A model generated the notes under the pieces. It worked only from the letters and a program-made list of their open reading frames with translations, did no database searches and was not told where the DNA came from. DNA of 64,000 nucleotides. Source: UBA6912 sp963792895 (lineage in GTDB: Bacteria; Actinomycetota; Acidimicrobiia; Spongiisociales; UBA5794). Positions 25,345 to 34,445 of this stretch are shown here, piece by piece. Where the stretch lies: NCBI GenBank assembly GCA_963792895.1, contig CAWBYA010000001.1:1-64000 (forward strand), written 5' to 3'. The position numbers and the translations under genes are program-made. How positions within the stretch are numbered: the first letter of the stretch is position 1; each line of letters opens with the position of its first letter.

Positions 25345-26289
25345 ATGGTTGTGGCCGTTTCCCTTGCCGCTCTTGCCGCCGGCGTCGCCCTGCTTGCCTG
25401 GGCGGCGGATCAACTCGTCATCGGCGCTGCCCGCATCGCAGTCGTGAAGCGCGTCGCACCGATCGTGATCGGTGTCGTGATCGTCGGCTTCGGCACCAGC
25501 GCCCCGGAGCTACTGGTCTCTGCGATCGCCGCCCGCACCGGGGAGGCCGAGATCGCAATCGGCAACATCGTTGGCTCGAACCTCGTCAACCTCACCCTCA
25601 TCCTCGGCGTTGGCGTGCTGATCCTGCCCCTCGCCGTCGACTCCAAAGCCGTCAGGCGCGAGGCGCCTCTCACCGTCGGCGGAATGGCGCTCTTTGGTGT
25701 CCTGATTCAAGACGGGCTCGTTGTGTGGGAGGGCCTCGTCCTCGTCGCCGCGATGGCGGCCGCACTGACAGTCGTGATCCGCCGGGGCGGAGACGACTCG
25801 CTCGGCGAGGAGGCGATCGACCTTGCAGGCACCGACCTGCGCTTCGGTCGCGAAGTCGCTCGCACTCTGATCGGCCTTGCCGGGACGCTGCTCGGCGCTC
25901 GGCTGCTGCTGTGGGGGGCCGTCGATCTCGCCGCACGCGCCGCCCTCAGCGAAGGCTTCGTGGGCGCCACGCTGGTTGCCGTCGGGACGTCACTGCCGGA
26001 GCTGGTGACGGTGATCCAGTCGGCACGTCGCAAGGAAGGCGACCTCATCCTCGGCAACCTGCTCGGCTCGAACCTCTTCAACGCACTGACGGTGGGCGGG
26101 GTCGTCGGGCTCGTCGGCCCGGGTTCGCTCGACGCCCCTGCCCTCACCGGTTTCGGGGTCGCCGCCTCGGTGCTCGTCGGCCTGGTCGTGTGGGTGATGA
26201 TGCGCACCGGGAGGCGCATCAGTCGGGTCGAGGGTGTTGCGCTTCTCCTCGGCTACGGTGCCATCATCCCGCTCCTCCTCGGTGGCTGA
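25345..26289 (+). CDS. Na+/Ca2+ exchanger (CaCA family, YrbG-like)
   Basis: This polytopic antiporter carries both alpha repeats: GFGTSAPELLVSAIAAR with IGNIVGSNLVNL, and AVGTSLPELVTVIQSARRK with LGNLLGSNLFNA. About ten helices in all, normal length. It exchanges Ca2+ (or another cation) for Na+/H+. The start is uncertain. ATG 25345 is used here. An ATG at 25313 lies 10 nt behind a TATTAT hexamer but is out of frame; restoring one C in the CCCC run at about 25339 would join it (MARPAPARSP-WMVVAVSL). Confidence 0.85.
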   Translation: MVVAVSLAALAAGVALLAWAADQLVIGAARIAVVKRVAPIVIGVVIVGFGTSAPELLVSAIAARTGEAEIAIGNIVGSNLVNLTLILGVGVLILPLAVDSKAVRREAPLTVGGMALFGVLIQDGLVVWEGLVLVAAMAAALTVVIRRGGDDSLGEEAIDLAGTDLRFGREVARTLIGLAGTLLGARLLLWGAVDLAARAALSEGFVGATLVAVGTSLPELVTVIQSARRKEGDLILGNLLGSNLFNALTVGGVVGLVGPGSLDAPALTGFGVAASVLVGLVVWVMMRTGRRISRVEGVALLLGYGAIIPLLLGG

Positions 26290-26346
26290 GCGGCGGCCGG
26301 TCGCTCCGTCGTACCATGGCGGCCCGATCGCCAGGAGGTGAGGCTC

Positions 26347-27993
26347 GTGCCAGTCGTCCGTGCCCCCCGAGGCACATCGCTCGCCTGCAAGGGCTGGCCG
26401 CAAGAAGCTGCGATGCGGATGCTGATGAACAACCTCGACCCCGAAGTTGCCGAGCACCCGGATCGGTTGGTCGTCTACGGGGGCAGCGGGAAGGCGGCCC
26501 GCTCATGGGAGGCCTACTACGGCATCGTGGCTGCGCTGCGAGACCTCGAGGGTGATGAGACGCTGCTGGTGCAATCCGGAAAGCCGGTGGGCATCGTGCA
26601 AACCCACGAGTGGGCGCCGCGAGTCTTGATCGCCAATTCGCTGCTCGTGCCTGAGTGGGCCACGCAGGACGAGTTCCGCAGGCTCGAGGCGGCAGGCCTC
26701 ACCATGTACGGGCAGATGACAGCAGGCTCGTGGATCTACATCGGCACCCAGGGGATCCTCCAGGGAACGTATGAGTGCTTCGCAGAGATCGCCCGTAAGC
26801 GCTTCGAAGGGACGCTCGCCGGCACGATCACGCTGACGGCGGGGCTCGGTGGCATGGGCGGTGCGCAGCCACTCGCTGTGACGATGAACGGCGGCGTCGC
26901 TCTGTGCATCGACGTCGATCCCCACAGCGTCACGAGGCGGCTCGACACCCGGTATCTGGACGAAGCTGCCGTTGACCTCGACGATGCGATCACCCGGTGC
27001 AATATTGCCAAGCAGGAGCGTCGGCCTTTGTCGGTCGGCCTCGTCGGCAACGCCGCCGAGGTTGTGCCTCGCCTCCTCGATCTCGGCTTCTCGGCCGATA
27101 TCGTCACCGATCAAACCTCGGCGCACGACCCGCTGTCGTACGTCCCCGCCGATATGTCCCTCGAAGCTGCCGAGCGCCTCCACACCGAGGACCCCGACGG
27201 GTATATCCGTCGATCACGAGCGTCCATGGCGCGTCACTGCGAGGCAATGGTCGGGTTCATGCGCAGCGGCGCCGAGGTCTTCGACTACGGCAACAGCTTG
27301 CGTGCCGAAGCCAAGCTCGGCGGCTTCGAGGACGCCTTCGCCTACCCGGGTTTCCTGCCTGCGTACATCCGTCCCCTGTTCTGCGAGGGAAAAGGCCCGT
27401 TTCGCTGGGTCGCCCTGTCCGGCGATCCTGCCGACATCGCCGTTACCGACCGCGCCGTGCTCGACGAGTTCCCCGAGGACGAAGCGCTCGCCCGTTGGAT
27501 CAACCTCGCCGCAGAGCGCGTTGCGTTCCAAGGGCTGCCGGCGCGCATCTGCTGGCTCGGGTACGGGGAGCGATCCCGGCTCGGCAGGCGTTTCAACGAA
27601 CTGGTCCGGTCTGGTGCAGTCAAGGCGCCCATTGTCATCGGCCGCGACCACCTCGACTCAGGCAGCGTCGCCTCGCCCTACCGAGAGACCGAGGCGATGA
27701 TCGACGGCAGCGACGCCATCGCCGACTGGCCCATCCTGAATGCGCTCGCCAACACCGCCTCGGGAGCGACGTGGATCAGTGTCCACCACGGCGGAGGGGT
27801 GGGCATCGGCAGATCGATCCACGCCGGCATGGTGGTTGTTGCCGACGGGACCGACCTGGCCGCCCGCCGCCTCGAACGAGTCCTCACGACTGATCCGGCG
27901 ACGGGCGTGATGCGTCACGCCGACGCCGGCTACGTACGGGCCAGGGAGGTGGCCGACGCTCGCGGCGTGCGGATCCCCATGGACGGCCGGTGA
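26347..27993 (+). CDS. hutU: Urocanate hydratase
   Basis: HutU converts urocanate to imidazolonepropionate in histidine degradation, using tightly bound NAD+. Seen: YGGSGKAARSWEAYYGIV (N-terminal), the dinucleotide-binding TAGLGGMGGAQPLAVTMNGG, DQTSAHDPLSYVP, and the active-site region YIRPLFCEGKGPFRWVALSG with the catalytic Cys. About 548 residues, full length. I chose GTG 26347 because AGGAGG lies 8 nt upstream; GTG 26338 would overlap that site. First of three overlapping hut genes. Confidence 0.95.
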   Translation: MPVVRAPRGTSLACKGWPQEAAMRMLMNNLDPEVAEHPDRLVVYGGSGKAARSWEAYYGIVAALRDLEGDETLLVQSGKPVGIVQTHEWAPRVLIANSLLVPEWATQDEFRRLEAAGLTMYGQMTAGSWIYIGTQGILQGTYECFAEIARKRFEGTLAGTITLTAGLGGMGGAQPLAVTMNGGVALCIDVDPHSVTRRLDTRYLDEAAVDLDDAITRCNIAKQERRPLSVGLVGNAAEVVPRLLDLGFSADIVTDQTSAHDPLSYVPADMSLEAAERLHTEDPDGYIRRSRASMARHCEAMVGFMRSGAEVFDYGNSLRAEAKLGGFEDAFAYPGFLPAYIRPLFCEGKGPFRWVALSGDPADIAVTDRAVLDEFPEDEALARWINLAAERVAFQGLPARICWLGYGERSRLGRRFNELVRSGAVKAPIVIGRDHLDSGSVASPYRETEAMIDGSDAIADWPILNALANTASGATWISVHHGGGVGIGRSIHAGMVVVADGTDLAARRLERVLTTDPATGVMRHADAGYVRAREVADARGVRIPMDGR

Positions 27994-29336
27994 CCCGCTA
28001 CCACGCCGACCATGCGTGGCTGGGCGGGCCGGCGGTTGCCGTCGACGTTGCTATCGACGTCGACCGGCACGGGGCGATCGTCTCCGTCACGCCGGACTCA
28101 CCCAGACCGACGGGCGCCATCCGGCTCGAAGGCCTGACGCTCCCTGGCTTCGTGAACGCGCACTCGCATGCCTTCCATCGTGCACTCCGAGGGAGGCGGC
28201 AAGGCCCCGGCGACTTCTGGCGGTGGAGAGAGGCGATGTACGAGGTCGCCATGCGCCTCGGCCCGGCGAGCTACGAGGAGCTCGCCACAGCCGTGTTCGG
28301 GGAGATGGCATTGGCAGGCTTCACTGCCGTCGGAGAGTTCCACTATGTCCACCATGAGCGCGGCGGTGCCGTGTACCGGGACCCCAACGAGATGGGCTGG
28401 GCTCTGGTCCGCGCCGCCGAGCGAGCCGGCATCCGCATGGTGCTGCTCGACACCTGCTACCTGAGGAGCGGATTCGGCCGACCACCCACCGGAGTGCAGC
28501 TGCGCTTCGCCGATCACGACGTCGAGATGTGGTCCGAACGCGTGCACGCTCTCGCCAAGGGCCTCGTCGGGAATCCGACCGTCTCGGTCGGTGTCGCCGC
28601 TCACTCGGTGAGAGCCGTCGCCGGCGACGACTTGCCGACGATCGTCAAGGCGCAGCGCGATCTGGGTGCGCCGCTACACGTGCATGTGAGCGAACAGGAG
28701 GCCGAGAACGAGGCCTGCCTCGAGGCGACCGGCCTCACGCCGACCGGGCTACTCGCCGAGTCTGGTGTCCTGAACAACGCCACGGCCGTCATCCATGCAA
28801 CCCACCCGACGGGCGACGACATGCGGCGGCTGGGTGCAGCAGAGGTGACCGTGGTCGCATGCCCGACAACAGAGCAGGATCTCGGAGATGGTCTCGGCCC
28901 GTTCGAGGAGCTGGCTGCGGCAGGCGCCGCGTTGGCCCTCGGCACCGACAGTCATGCGATGATCGATCCCTTCGCCGAGATGCGTGGTCTCGAGATGCAT
29001 GACCGCGTGCGGCGGGGCGCTCGTGGGGTGAACGAGGCGTCGGCCATTCTCACCGCGGCCACCAGGGGGGGCGCCCACAGCCTGGCCTGTGGCTCCGGCA
29101 TTCTCGCCGCGGGCGAGCCGGCCGACTTCGTGACGGTGGGCCTCGATTCGGTGCGACTCGCCGGATTCGATCGCAGAGACCTGCTCACAGCAGCGGTATT
29201 CGCAGCGACGGCTACCGATGTGACCGATGTCGTCGTTGGAGGACGTCGAATCGTCGCCGCGGGTATTCACCAAACGGTTCCTGATCTGCCCGACCGCCTC
29301 GGCGGCACGATCCGGGCCCTCATGGCCGAGCTGTGA
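27990..29336 (+). CDS. hutF: Formimidoylglutamate deiminase
   Basis: This 448-residue amidohydrolase converts N-formimidoylglutamate to N-formylglutamate plus ammonia. Metal ligands and signatures: LPGFVNAHSHAFHRALRGR (HxH), GEFHYVHHERGG, LHVHVSEQEAENEACLE, TALGTDSHAMIDPFAEMRGL-type region at 310-330. Its presence implies the five-step hut branch through HutG rather than HutG-type formiminoglutamase. The GTG start overlaps the hutU stop and the stop overlaps hutI. Confidence 0.9.
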   Translation: MTRYHADHAWLGGPAVAVDVAIDVDRHGAIVSVTPDSPRPTGAIRLEGLTLPGFVNAHSHAFHRALRGRRQGPGDFWRWREAMYEVAMRLGPASYEELATAVFGEMALAGFTAVGEFHYVHHERGGAVYRDPNEMGWALVRAAERAGIRMVLLDTCYLRSGFGRPPTGVQLRFADHDVEMWSERVHALAKGLVGNPTVSVGVAAHSVRAVAGDDLPTIVKAQRDLGAPLHVHVSEQEAENEACLEATGLTPTGLLAESGVLNNATAVIHATHPTGDDMRRLGAAEVTVVACPTTEQDLGDGLGPFEELAAAGAALALGTDSHAMIDPFAEMRGLEMHDRVRRGARGVNEASAILTAATRGGAHSLACGSGILAAGEPADFVTVGLDSVRLAGFDRRDLLTAAVFAATATDVTDVVVGGRRIVAAGIHQTVPDLPDRLGGTIRALMAEL

Positions 29337-30562
29337 ACCCTCCGCGCCGGATCGCCCTCGTCGATCTCGCCGTGGCCACCATGGTGCCCGGTGGGCCTGC
29401 CTACGGTTTCGAGCCGGACGGGGTCGTCGTGATAGCGGGCGAGACCATCGAAGCAGTGGGGCGGCGCGGCGAGGTCACCATCCCACCGGAAGCCGAAGTG
29501 CGCTCAGTTGGCGGCCGCCTCGTGACCCCGGGCTTCGTCGATTGCCACACCCATCTGGTCTTCGGCGGGGAGCGGTCGGCGGAGTTCGCGGAGCGTCTTG
29601 CCGGAGCCTCATATGCAGATATCGCAGCTGCGGGCGGTGGCGTCACAGCGACGGTGGCGGCAACGAGGAGGGCCACCACCGACCAACTGTACGAGGCAGC
29701 ACTCCCCCGGCTCCTCCGTCTGCACCGCACGGGAGCGACGACCGTCGAGATCAAGTCGGGCTACGGCCTCGACGTGCGTTCTGAGCTCGCCATGTTGGAA
29801 GTCGCCCGCAGGCTCGGCGCCGATGGGCCTGTCGACGTGCGCACGACTCTGCTCGCAGCACACGTCGTGCCTCCCGAGTTCGCCCGTGAGCCTGATGCAT
29901 ACGTCGACCTGGTGATCACGAAGATCCTGCCGGCGGCCGTCGAGCGACGGCTCGCCGACGCGGTGGATGTCTTCTGCGACCACATCGCGTTCTCACCCGA
30001 ACAGGCCGAGCGGATCTTTGGAGCTGCGCAACTCAGAGACCTTCCCGTCAAGATCCACGCAGCTCAGCTCGCCCCGAGCTCGAGTGTCTCGCTGGCGGCC
30101 GCACACGGCGCCTTGTCCGCCGATCACCTCGACTACGCAACCGAGGCTCAGGCTGCCGAGCTGGGCAGATCTGGGACGGTAGCGGTGCTGCTCCCCGGGG
30201 CGACCCACACCCTCCAGGAGAGGGAGCGGCCACCTGTGGCCGCACTCCGGCGGCACCGCGTGCCGATGGCTCTGGCGAGCGACCTCAACCCCGGTACGTC
30301 GCCTCTCGGCGACCTGGCCCTCGTGGGCAACATGGGAGCCATACTCTTCGGTCTGACGCCTGAGGAAGCACTCGCAGGCCTCACTCGCCACGGGGCGCAA
30401 GCGCTCGGGTTGACCGATCGTGGGATGCTGCGGCCGGGATTGCGAGCCGACCTCGCCGCGTGGGACGTGTCGCATCCTGCAGAGATCGTCTACTGGACCG
30501 GGATGGATCTGTGTTCGGCGGCATGGGTTGCGGGCACTCCCAGCTTCGACAGGAACAGGTGA
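29333..30562 (+). CDS. hutI: Imidazolonepropionase
   Basis: HutI (409 residues) hydrolyses 4-imidazolone-5-propanoate to N-formimidoylglutamate. Recognised by GFVDCHTHLVFGGERSAEFA (HxH metal site), GGGVTATVAATR, TTVEIKSGYGLD, KIHAAQL and the C-terminal ASDLNPGTSPLG. The start GTG overlaps hutF by 4 bp. No hutH (histidine ammonia-lyase) or hutG is adjacent, so these must be elsewhere for the route from histidine to glutamate to be complete. Confidence 0.93.
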   Translation: MNPPRRIALVDLAVATMVPGGPAYGFEPDGVVVIAGETIEAVGRRGEVTIPPEAEVRSVGGRLVTPGFVDCHTHLVFGGERSAEFAERLAGASYADIAAAGGGVTATVAATRRATTDQLYEAALPRLLRLHRTGATTVEIKSGYGLDVRSELAMLEVARRLGADGPVDVRTTLLAAHVVPPEFAREPDAYVDLVITKILPAAVERRLADAVDVFCDHIAFSPEQAERIFGAAQLRDLPVKIHAAQLAPSSSVSLAAAHGALSADHLDYATEAQAAELGRSGTVAVLLPGATHTLQERERPPVAALRRHRVPMALASDLNPGTSPLGDLALVGNMGAILFGLTPEEALAGLTRHGAQALGLTDRGMLRPGLRADLAAWDVSHPAEIVYWTGMDLCSAAWVAGTPSFDRNR

Positions 30563-30574
30563 GAGGAGACGCCG

Positions 30575-31147
30575 ATGGCCGTGCTCGAGATCGCTCAGAT
30601 CGGACACCCGGTGCTGCGCACACCGGCAAGGCCGGTGAATCGCGAGGAGCTGGCAACGGGCCGAATCCAGGGATTCATCGACGATCTCATCGATACGATG
30701 CGACACGCCGGCGGCGCGGGTATTGCGGCGAATCAAGTTCATCAACCCCTGCGGATCTGCACCATCGAGGTCGATCACAACCCGCGTTACCCTTACAAGC
30801 CGTCGATTCCCCTCACCGTCCTCGTGAACCCTGCCCTCGAGCCCGTGGGCGAGGAGATGTTCCGCCTCAACGAAGGATGTCTCAGCGTCCCCTTGCGGGG
30901 TGACCTGCGCCGCCATCTGCGGGTGCGAGTGCGGGCCTGGGATCGTCACGGCAACGATGTGGTCCACGACTCCGCTGGACTCACCGCAGGCACGTTTCAG
31001 CACGAGATCGATCACCTCAACGGGATGCTGTACATCGACAGGGTCGAAGACCCCACCACGTTGAGCACATGGGACGAGTTCGACGTCCACCGGCGAGATG
31101 AGTTCGTCGCCGAGATGGAAGCGTTCGTCCGCCGCATCGGCTCGTGA
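30575..31147 (+). CDS. def: Peptide deformylase
   Basis: This protein removes the N-formyl group from nascent proteins. All three PDF motifs are present: GAGIAANQV (motif 1; Ala-Asn in place of the commoner AAxQ spacing), EGCLS (motif 2, Cys metal ligand) and QHEIDHLNG (motif 3, HExxH). 190 residues, somewhat long with a C-terminal extension. The start ATG has GAGAGGAG 5-8 nt upstream. It follows hutI by 12 bp and may be transcribed with it. A second deformylase probably exists near fmt, just outside the window. Confidence 0.9.
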   Translation: MAVLEIAQIGHPVLRTPARPVNREELATGRIQGFIDDLIDTMRHAGGAGIAANQVHQPLRICTIEVDHNPRYPYKPSIPLTVLVNPALEPVGEEMFRLNEGCLSVPLRGDLRRHLRVRVRAWDRHGNDVVHDSAGLTAGTFQHEIDHLNGMLYIDRVEDPTTLSTWDEFDVHRRDEFVAEMEAFVRRIGS

Positions 31148-31165
31148 CAGCACGGCCGCGGCATG

Positions 31166-31519
31166 TCAGCCGCCGCCGATGGCCCGTGGCTCGACGTAGG
31201 CGGACCGAAGCGGCAACGCCGCCTCCAAGAGATGGACGACCGCCGCTCGGTACACATCGACGTCCGGTTCCTCGGCCAGATCGCGCCGCACATCGTCGCA
31301 GGCTGCTTCGAGCACGTACAGGCGGTCGTTGAGACGGGACAGCGTCGTCCGGTCGACGAGCGCATCCCTGGGGCCCAAGCCGTGCCGCTCAGCCACGGTC
31401 CGCGCCTCGTAATGGCGCTGGCGATGGCTGCGCCGGCAATAGAGGGCAGGTCGACCGGGCCCAGACCGGGCCTCGAACTCCCGGCCGCACCAGCGGCAAC
31501 GGAGATGCGGTTTCGTCAC
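31166..31519 (-). CDS. Small zinc-finger protein (actinobacterial hypothetical)
   Basis: This 117-residue basic protein has an N-terminal zinc-ribbon-like motif, LRCRWCGREFEARSGPGRP followed by LYCRRSHRQRHYEAR (C-x2-C...C-x3-H), and a helical C-terminus (TLSRLNDRLYVLEAACDDV). The start GTG 31519 lies inside a CGTCAC-A-GTGACC palindrome, and TATGAT is 9 nt upstream with no ribosome binding site. It may bind nucleic acid. Function unknown. It is divergent from the YgjP-like gene and convergent with def. Confidence 0.65.
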   Translation of the reverse strand: MTKPHLRCRWCGREFEARSGPGRPALYCRRSHRQRHYEARTVAERHGLGPRDALVDRTTLSRLNDRLYVLEAACDDVRRDLAEEPDVDVYRAAVVHLLEAALPLRSAYVEPRAIGGG

Positions 31520-31526
31520 AGTGACC
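31514..31526. promoter_or_regulatory. Palindrome CGTCAC-A-GTGACC over a start codon
   Basis: Third copy of the CGTCAC-N-GTGACG type in the window (one mismatch). It overlaps the GTG start of the zinc-finger gene and sits just 3' of its TATGAT hexamer (31529-31534, minus strand), where a bound protein would block transcription initiation. Confidence 0.4.
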
Positions 31527-31600
31527 GAATCATACGTCAGCAGACGGCAACGCCACAGGACCTGCCTGTGGTGTTCCGCCAGGATGTCACACCCTGTCGG

Positions 31601-31606
31601 TACGAT
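31601..31606 (+). promoter_or_regulatory. -10 hexamer of leaderless YgjP-type gene
   Basis: TACGAT ends 7 nt before ATG 31614, with no ribosome binding site between; fixes the start used for the next gene. Confidence 0.5.
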
Positions 31607-31613
31607 CGCTGCC

Positions 31614-32090
31614 ATGGATGTCGAAGTCACACGGAGCGCCCGGCGCAAGAAGACCGTCCAAGCGAGGATCGTCGGCGGTGTCCTTCACGTCGCGATTCCC
31701 GGCCACATGACGAGGGCCGAGGAAGATGAGTGGGTGGAGCGCATGCGGCGCCGGTTCCTCGACCGTCAGGACGCCGAGCGCATCGACCTCGTGGCGAGAT
31801 CACGTTCACTCGCAACCGAGCTCGGTCTCCCCCGTCCAAACGAGATCGTATGGTCGGACCGCCAGACGACACTGTGGGGGTCGTGCACCCTGGCGTCGGG
31901 GCGCATACGTCTTTCACGCAGGCTTGCCGCGTACCCGAGGTGGGTGCTCGACTACGTCATCGTCCATGAACTCGCCCACCTCGCTGTCAGCCGCCACGAT
32001 GCGAGGTTCTGGGGTCTCGTCGAACGTTACGAGCTGGCGGAGAGGGCGCGCGGCTACCTCATCGCAAAGGGGGAGGAAACCATGCCGTGA
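31614..32090 (+). CDS. YgjP-like (M48/DUF45) metallopeptidase
   Basis: This 158-residue cytoplasmic protein of the YgjP/DUF45 family has the zinc motif in VIVHELAHLAVSRHDARFW (HExxH plus downstream His) and the family marker LWGSCTLASGRIRLSRRLA. It lacks transmembrane helices. Peptidase activity is presumed from the motif; substrates are unknown. The start ATG 31614 is set by the promoter geometry. It ends 6 bp before the convergent Crp/Fnr gene. Confidence 0.85.
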   Translation: MDVEVTRSARRKKTVQARIVGGVLHVAIPGHMTRAEEDEWVERMRRRFLDRQDAERIDLVARSRSLATELGLPRPNEIVWSDRQTTLWGSCTLASGRIRLSRRLAAYPRWVLDYVIVHELAHLAVSRHDARFWGLVERYELAERARGYLIAKGEETMP

Positions 32091-32096
32091 GGCCCG

Positions 32097-32789
32097 TCAA
32101 CAGACACTCGCCGGCGAGCCGACCATTCCGCACAGCCGGGCATGGTCGACGATGTGCACCCTGCGGTAGCCCGTCTCGGCTATTCCGTCCTTGCGGAGGT
32201 CCGCAAGCGCTTCATTGACCGACTGGCGGCTTGCGCCGAGAAGGGTCGCCAACGTCGATTGGCTGAGGTGGACGTCGCCGAAGCGGTCGGCTTCCTCGAG
32301 GAGCAGTTCGGCGACCTGTTCCCTCACCGTCCGATGCATGAGGCGAACGACCCTCCGTTGGGTCGACTCGAGCTGGGCAAGACCGGCAACGAGCCAGCGC
32401 ATCGTGATCCGGGGGTGCTCGAGCAGGATCGGCAGCAGCCGAGATCGTTCCATGCGGAGGGCGGTTACAGGCCCGACAGCTCGCGCTGATGAGGCATGGG
32501 CGTCGTCACGGAACATTGCGACGTCGCCGATCACGCCACCGTCCTTCACGTGACCGACAACCCGGCGGGAAGCTCCGCGGGTACGGTACAGCTCGACATT
32601 GCCCGACCGAATCACGAACGCCGCCCGCGCCGGCGCCCCTTCACGAAACAGGTGGATTCCGGTGCGCCACGTGACGTACTCGCCGGCACCGGAGAGCGCT
32701 TCGACATCGGTGGTCGACAGCGGCAGATAGTCGGTCCTTCCGAACGAGCGCGCCAGCCATGCGAGGTCCTGCTGCTGGGCCGTGACCAT
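32097..32789 (-). CDS. Crp/Fnr-family transcription regulator
   Basis: This 230-residue regulator has an N-terminal cyclic-nucleotide-binding-type beta barrel (FREGAPARAAFVIRSGNVEL, GGVIGDVAMFRDDAHASSAR), a long dimer helix, and a C-terminal winged helix with recognition helix LATLLGASRQSVNEALADLR. The CNB part has GDVAMF where cAMP binders have GELAL, and Ser-Ala-Arg at the phosphate Arg region, so ligand binding is possible but not certain. No iron-sulfur Cys cluster is present. Start ATG 32789 with GGGAG upstream. Confidence 0.85.
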   Translation of the reverse strand: MVTAQQQDLAWLARSFGRTDYLPLSTTDVEALSGAGEYVTWRTGIHLFREGAPARAAFVIRSGNVELYRTRGASRRVVGHVKDGGVIGDVAMFRDDAHASSARAVGPVTALRMERSRLLPILLEHPRITMRWLVAGLAQLESTQRRVVRLMHRTVREQVAELLLEEADRFGDVHLSQSTLATLLGASRQSVNEALADLRKDGIAETGYRRVHIVDHARLCGMVGSPASVC

Positions 32790-32916
32790 GAGGCGTGCGC
32801 TCCCTTCTCGGTTGGTGAACCGGTGCAGCTCCGCATGTGTTCCCGGGTTCCTGACAAGCTGCCCTACAACGGGGAGGACCACCGCGCGAGTCGCGGGTCT
32901 CTTCGGGACCGTCCGT

Positions 32917-33552
32917 TCATCGAGCTCGGAGCCAGTCGGAGAACGCAGCGACGTCGAAGAAGAGCGCATCGGGCTCTTCCGCTTGGAGAAGGTCCGCGTC
33001 GGCGGTGGAGGCCCATGCGGCTGCCACCGCAGTGATGCCGACGGCTCGGGCAGCATGCACGTCGCTCGGCGCATCCCCGACCGACACGATCGTGGTGCCG
33101 CCGACGCCCCACGCATCCAGGACCCGTCGCATGTTGCGATCCTTGACGTTTCCGTGGACGGCTCCCGGCTCGACGAGCGTGAATCGCTTCGCCAAGCCCC
33201 ACGCCTCGAGGGAGATCGATGCGCTGCGGCCGCCTTTGCCCGTGACCACCGCCACCGGCACATCGCAGGATTCGAGCTCATCCAGCAGGGAAACGATGCC
33301 CGGAAAGGGCGACGGGGCGGCGTCATGGTGCTCTCTGTAGAGCTCCAGGTAGCGAGCGAAGGGTTTGCCTCCATCCTCGGGGAGGTGAGCTGCCAGGATG
33401 CCTTCCTCGGACGGGCCAAACATCCCCCGAATCTCCGCGTCCGAGTATGTGACGTTGCGAAACTCCTCGAACACACCGCGAAAGGCGGCGAAGCACACAG
33501 GGAGGGTGTCGCCGAGCGTGCCGTCGAGATCGAAGATCACACCGTTGAGCAT
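32917..33552 (-). CDS. HAD-family phosphatase
   Basis: This 211-residue protein has all HAD motifs: FDLDGTLGDTLP (motif I, nucleophile Asp), VAVVTGKGG (motif II), a Lys/Arg region near RNMRRVL, and VSVGDAPSDVHAARAVGI (motif IV). The cap helix arrangement suggests a phosphoglycolate-phosphatase/PPase-like subgroup. TAGCCT 8 nt before ATG 33552 again indicates a leaderless mRNA. The substrate is not predictable. Confidence 0.85.
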   Translation of the reverse strand: MLNGVIFDLDGTLGDTLPVCFAAFRGVFEEFRNVTYSDAEIRGMFGPSEEGILAAHLPEDGGKPFARYLELYREHHDAAPSPFPGIVSLLDELESCDVPVAVVTGKGGRSASISLEAWGLAKRFTLVEPGAVHGNVKDRNMRRVLDAWGVGGTTIVSVGDAPSDVHAARAVGITAVAAAWASTADADLLQAEEPDALFFDVAAFSDWLRAR

Positions 33553-33745
33553 CGGCGGCGAGGCTACCGCAAGCCGGCGCCAACCGGAGCGGATGGGACA
33601 CGCCATCCGCTGGATGGAAGCCGCTGGGCCGTACCACCCAGGCGGGACCTTGCGAGAGCCGGCGGTTCGGCGCCTCAGACGAGCGATTGCGGTTGGACCG
33701 CACCTGTGGTCTCGCCTCGGCGCGGTGACGCTACGCTCGCCGACC

Positions 33746-34438
33746 ATGAGCAAGGGAGGCTTCGTGCCGTATGCGTCTCCACCGCCCCTTCCCGACGACG
33801 AGTTGGTGGCTCAGGCAGCCGCCGTGTTTGCGGAGATGGATCGCCGGCGCAGCATCCGCGAGTTCTCCGATCGCCCGATCCCCCGAGAAGTGATCGAGTA
33901 TGCGATCCGCACCGCCTCGACTGGTCCTTCGGGGGCCCATCGACAGCCGTGGACCTTTGTGCTCGTCGGCGACGCCGGCGTCAAGCGCCGCATCCGGATC
34001 GCCGCCGAGCAGGAGGAATACGAGAACTACGAAGGCGGGCGAATCCCTCCGAGCTGGCGGCAGGCCATCGCACCGCTCGGTACTGACTGGCACAAACCGT
34101 TCCTCGAGATGGTCCCGTGGATCGTCGTCGTGTTCGAACAGCGCCACGGCGTCGAACCCGACGGGTCGCGTCGCCAGCACTACTACGTCAAGGAGAGCGT
34201 CGGAATCGCTTGTGGGCTCTTCGTCACGACGCTGCATCGATTGGGGCTCGCCACACTCACGCACACACCGAGCCCGATGGCGTTTCTGACCAAGCTCCTG
34301 GGCCGGCCGGAGAACGAGCGCCCCTTCATCCTGTTCCCGGTGGGCTATCCCGCCGAAGGATGCCAAGTCCCCGACCTGACGCGCAAGGGGCTCGACGAGG
34401 TGATGGTCGAGGTCACAACTGCCGATCTCGAGGCGTAG
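33746..34438 (+). CDS. Nitroreductase-family flavoenzyme
   Basis: This 230-residue FMN-dependent oxidoreductase of the nitroreductase superfamily has FAEMDRRRSIREFSDRPIP (FMN-phosphate Arg-Arg-Ser), TASTGPSGAHRQPWTFVLVG, ESVGIACGLFVTTLHRLGLA and FPVGYPAEGC. The arrangement is like the iodotyrosine-deiodinase/BluB branch. It lacks the typical signature needed to say which reaction. TACGCT lies 8 nt before ATG 33746. Convergent with the AlaX gene 8 bp on. Confidence 0.85.
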   Translation: MSKGGFVPYASPPPLPDDELVAQAAAVFAEMDRRRSIREFSDRPIPREVIEYAIRTASTGPSGAHRQPWTFVLVGDAGVKRRIRIAAEQEEYENYEGGRIPPSWRQAIAPLGTDWHKPFLEMVPWIVVVFEQRHGVEPDGSRRQHYYVKESVGIACGLFVTTLHRLGLATLTHTPSPMAFLTKLLGRPENERPFILFPVGYPAEGCQVPDLTRKGLDEVMVEVTTADLEA

Positions 34439-34445
34439 CCCCTGC

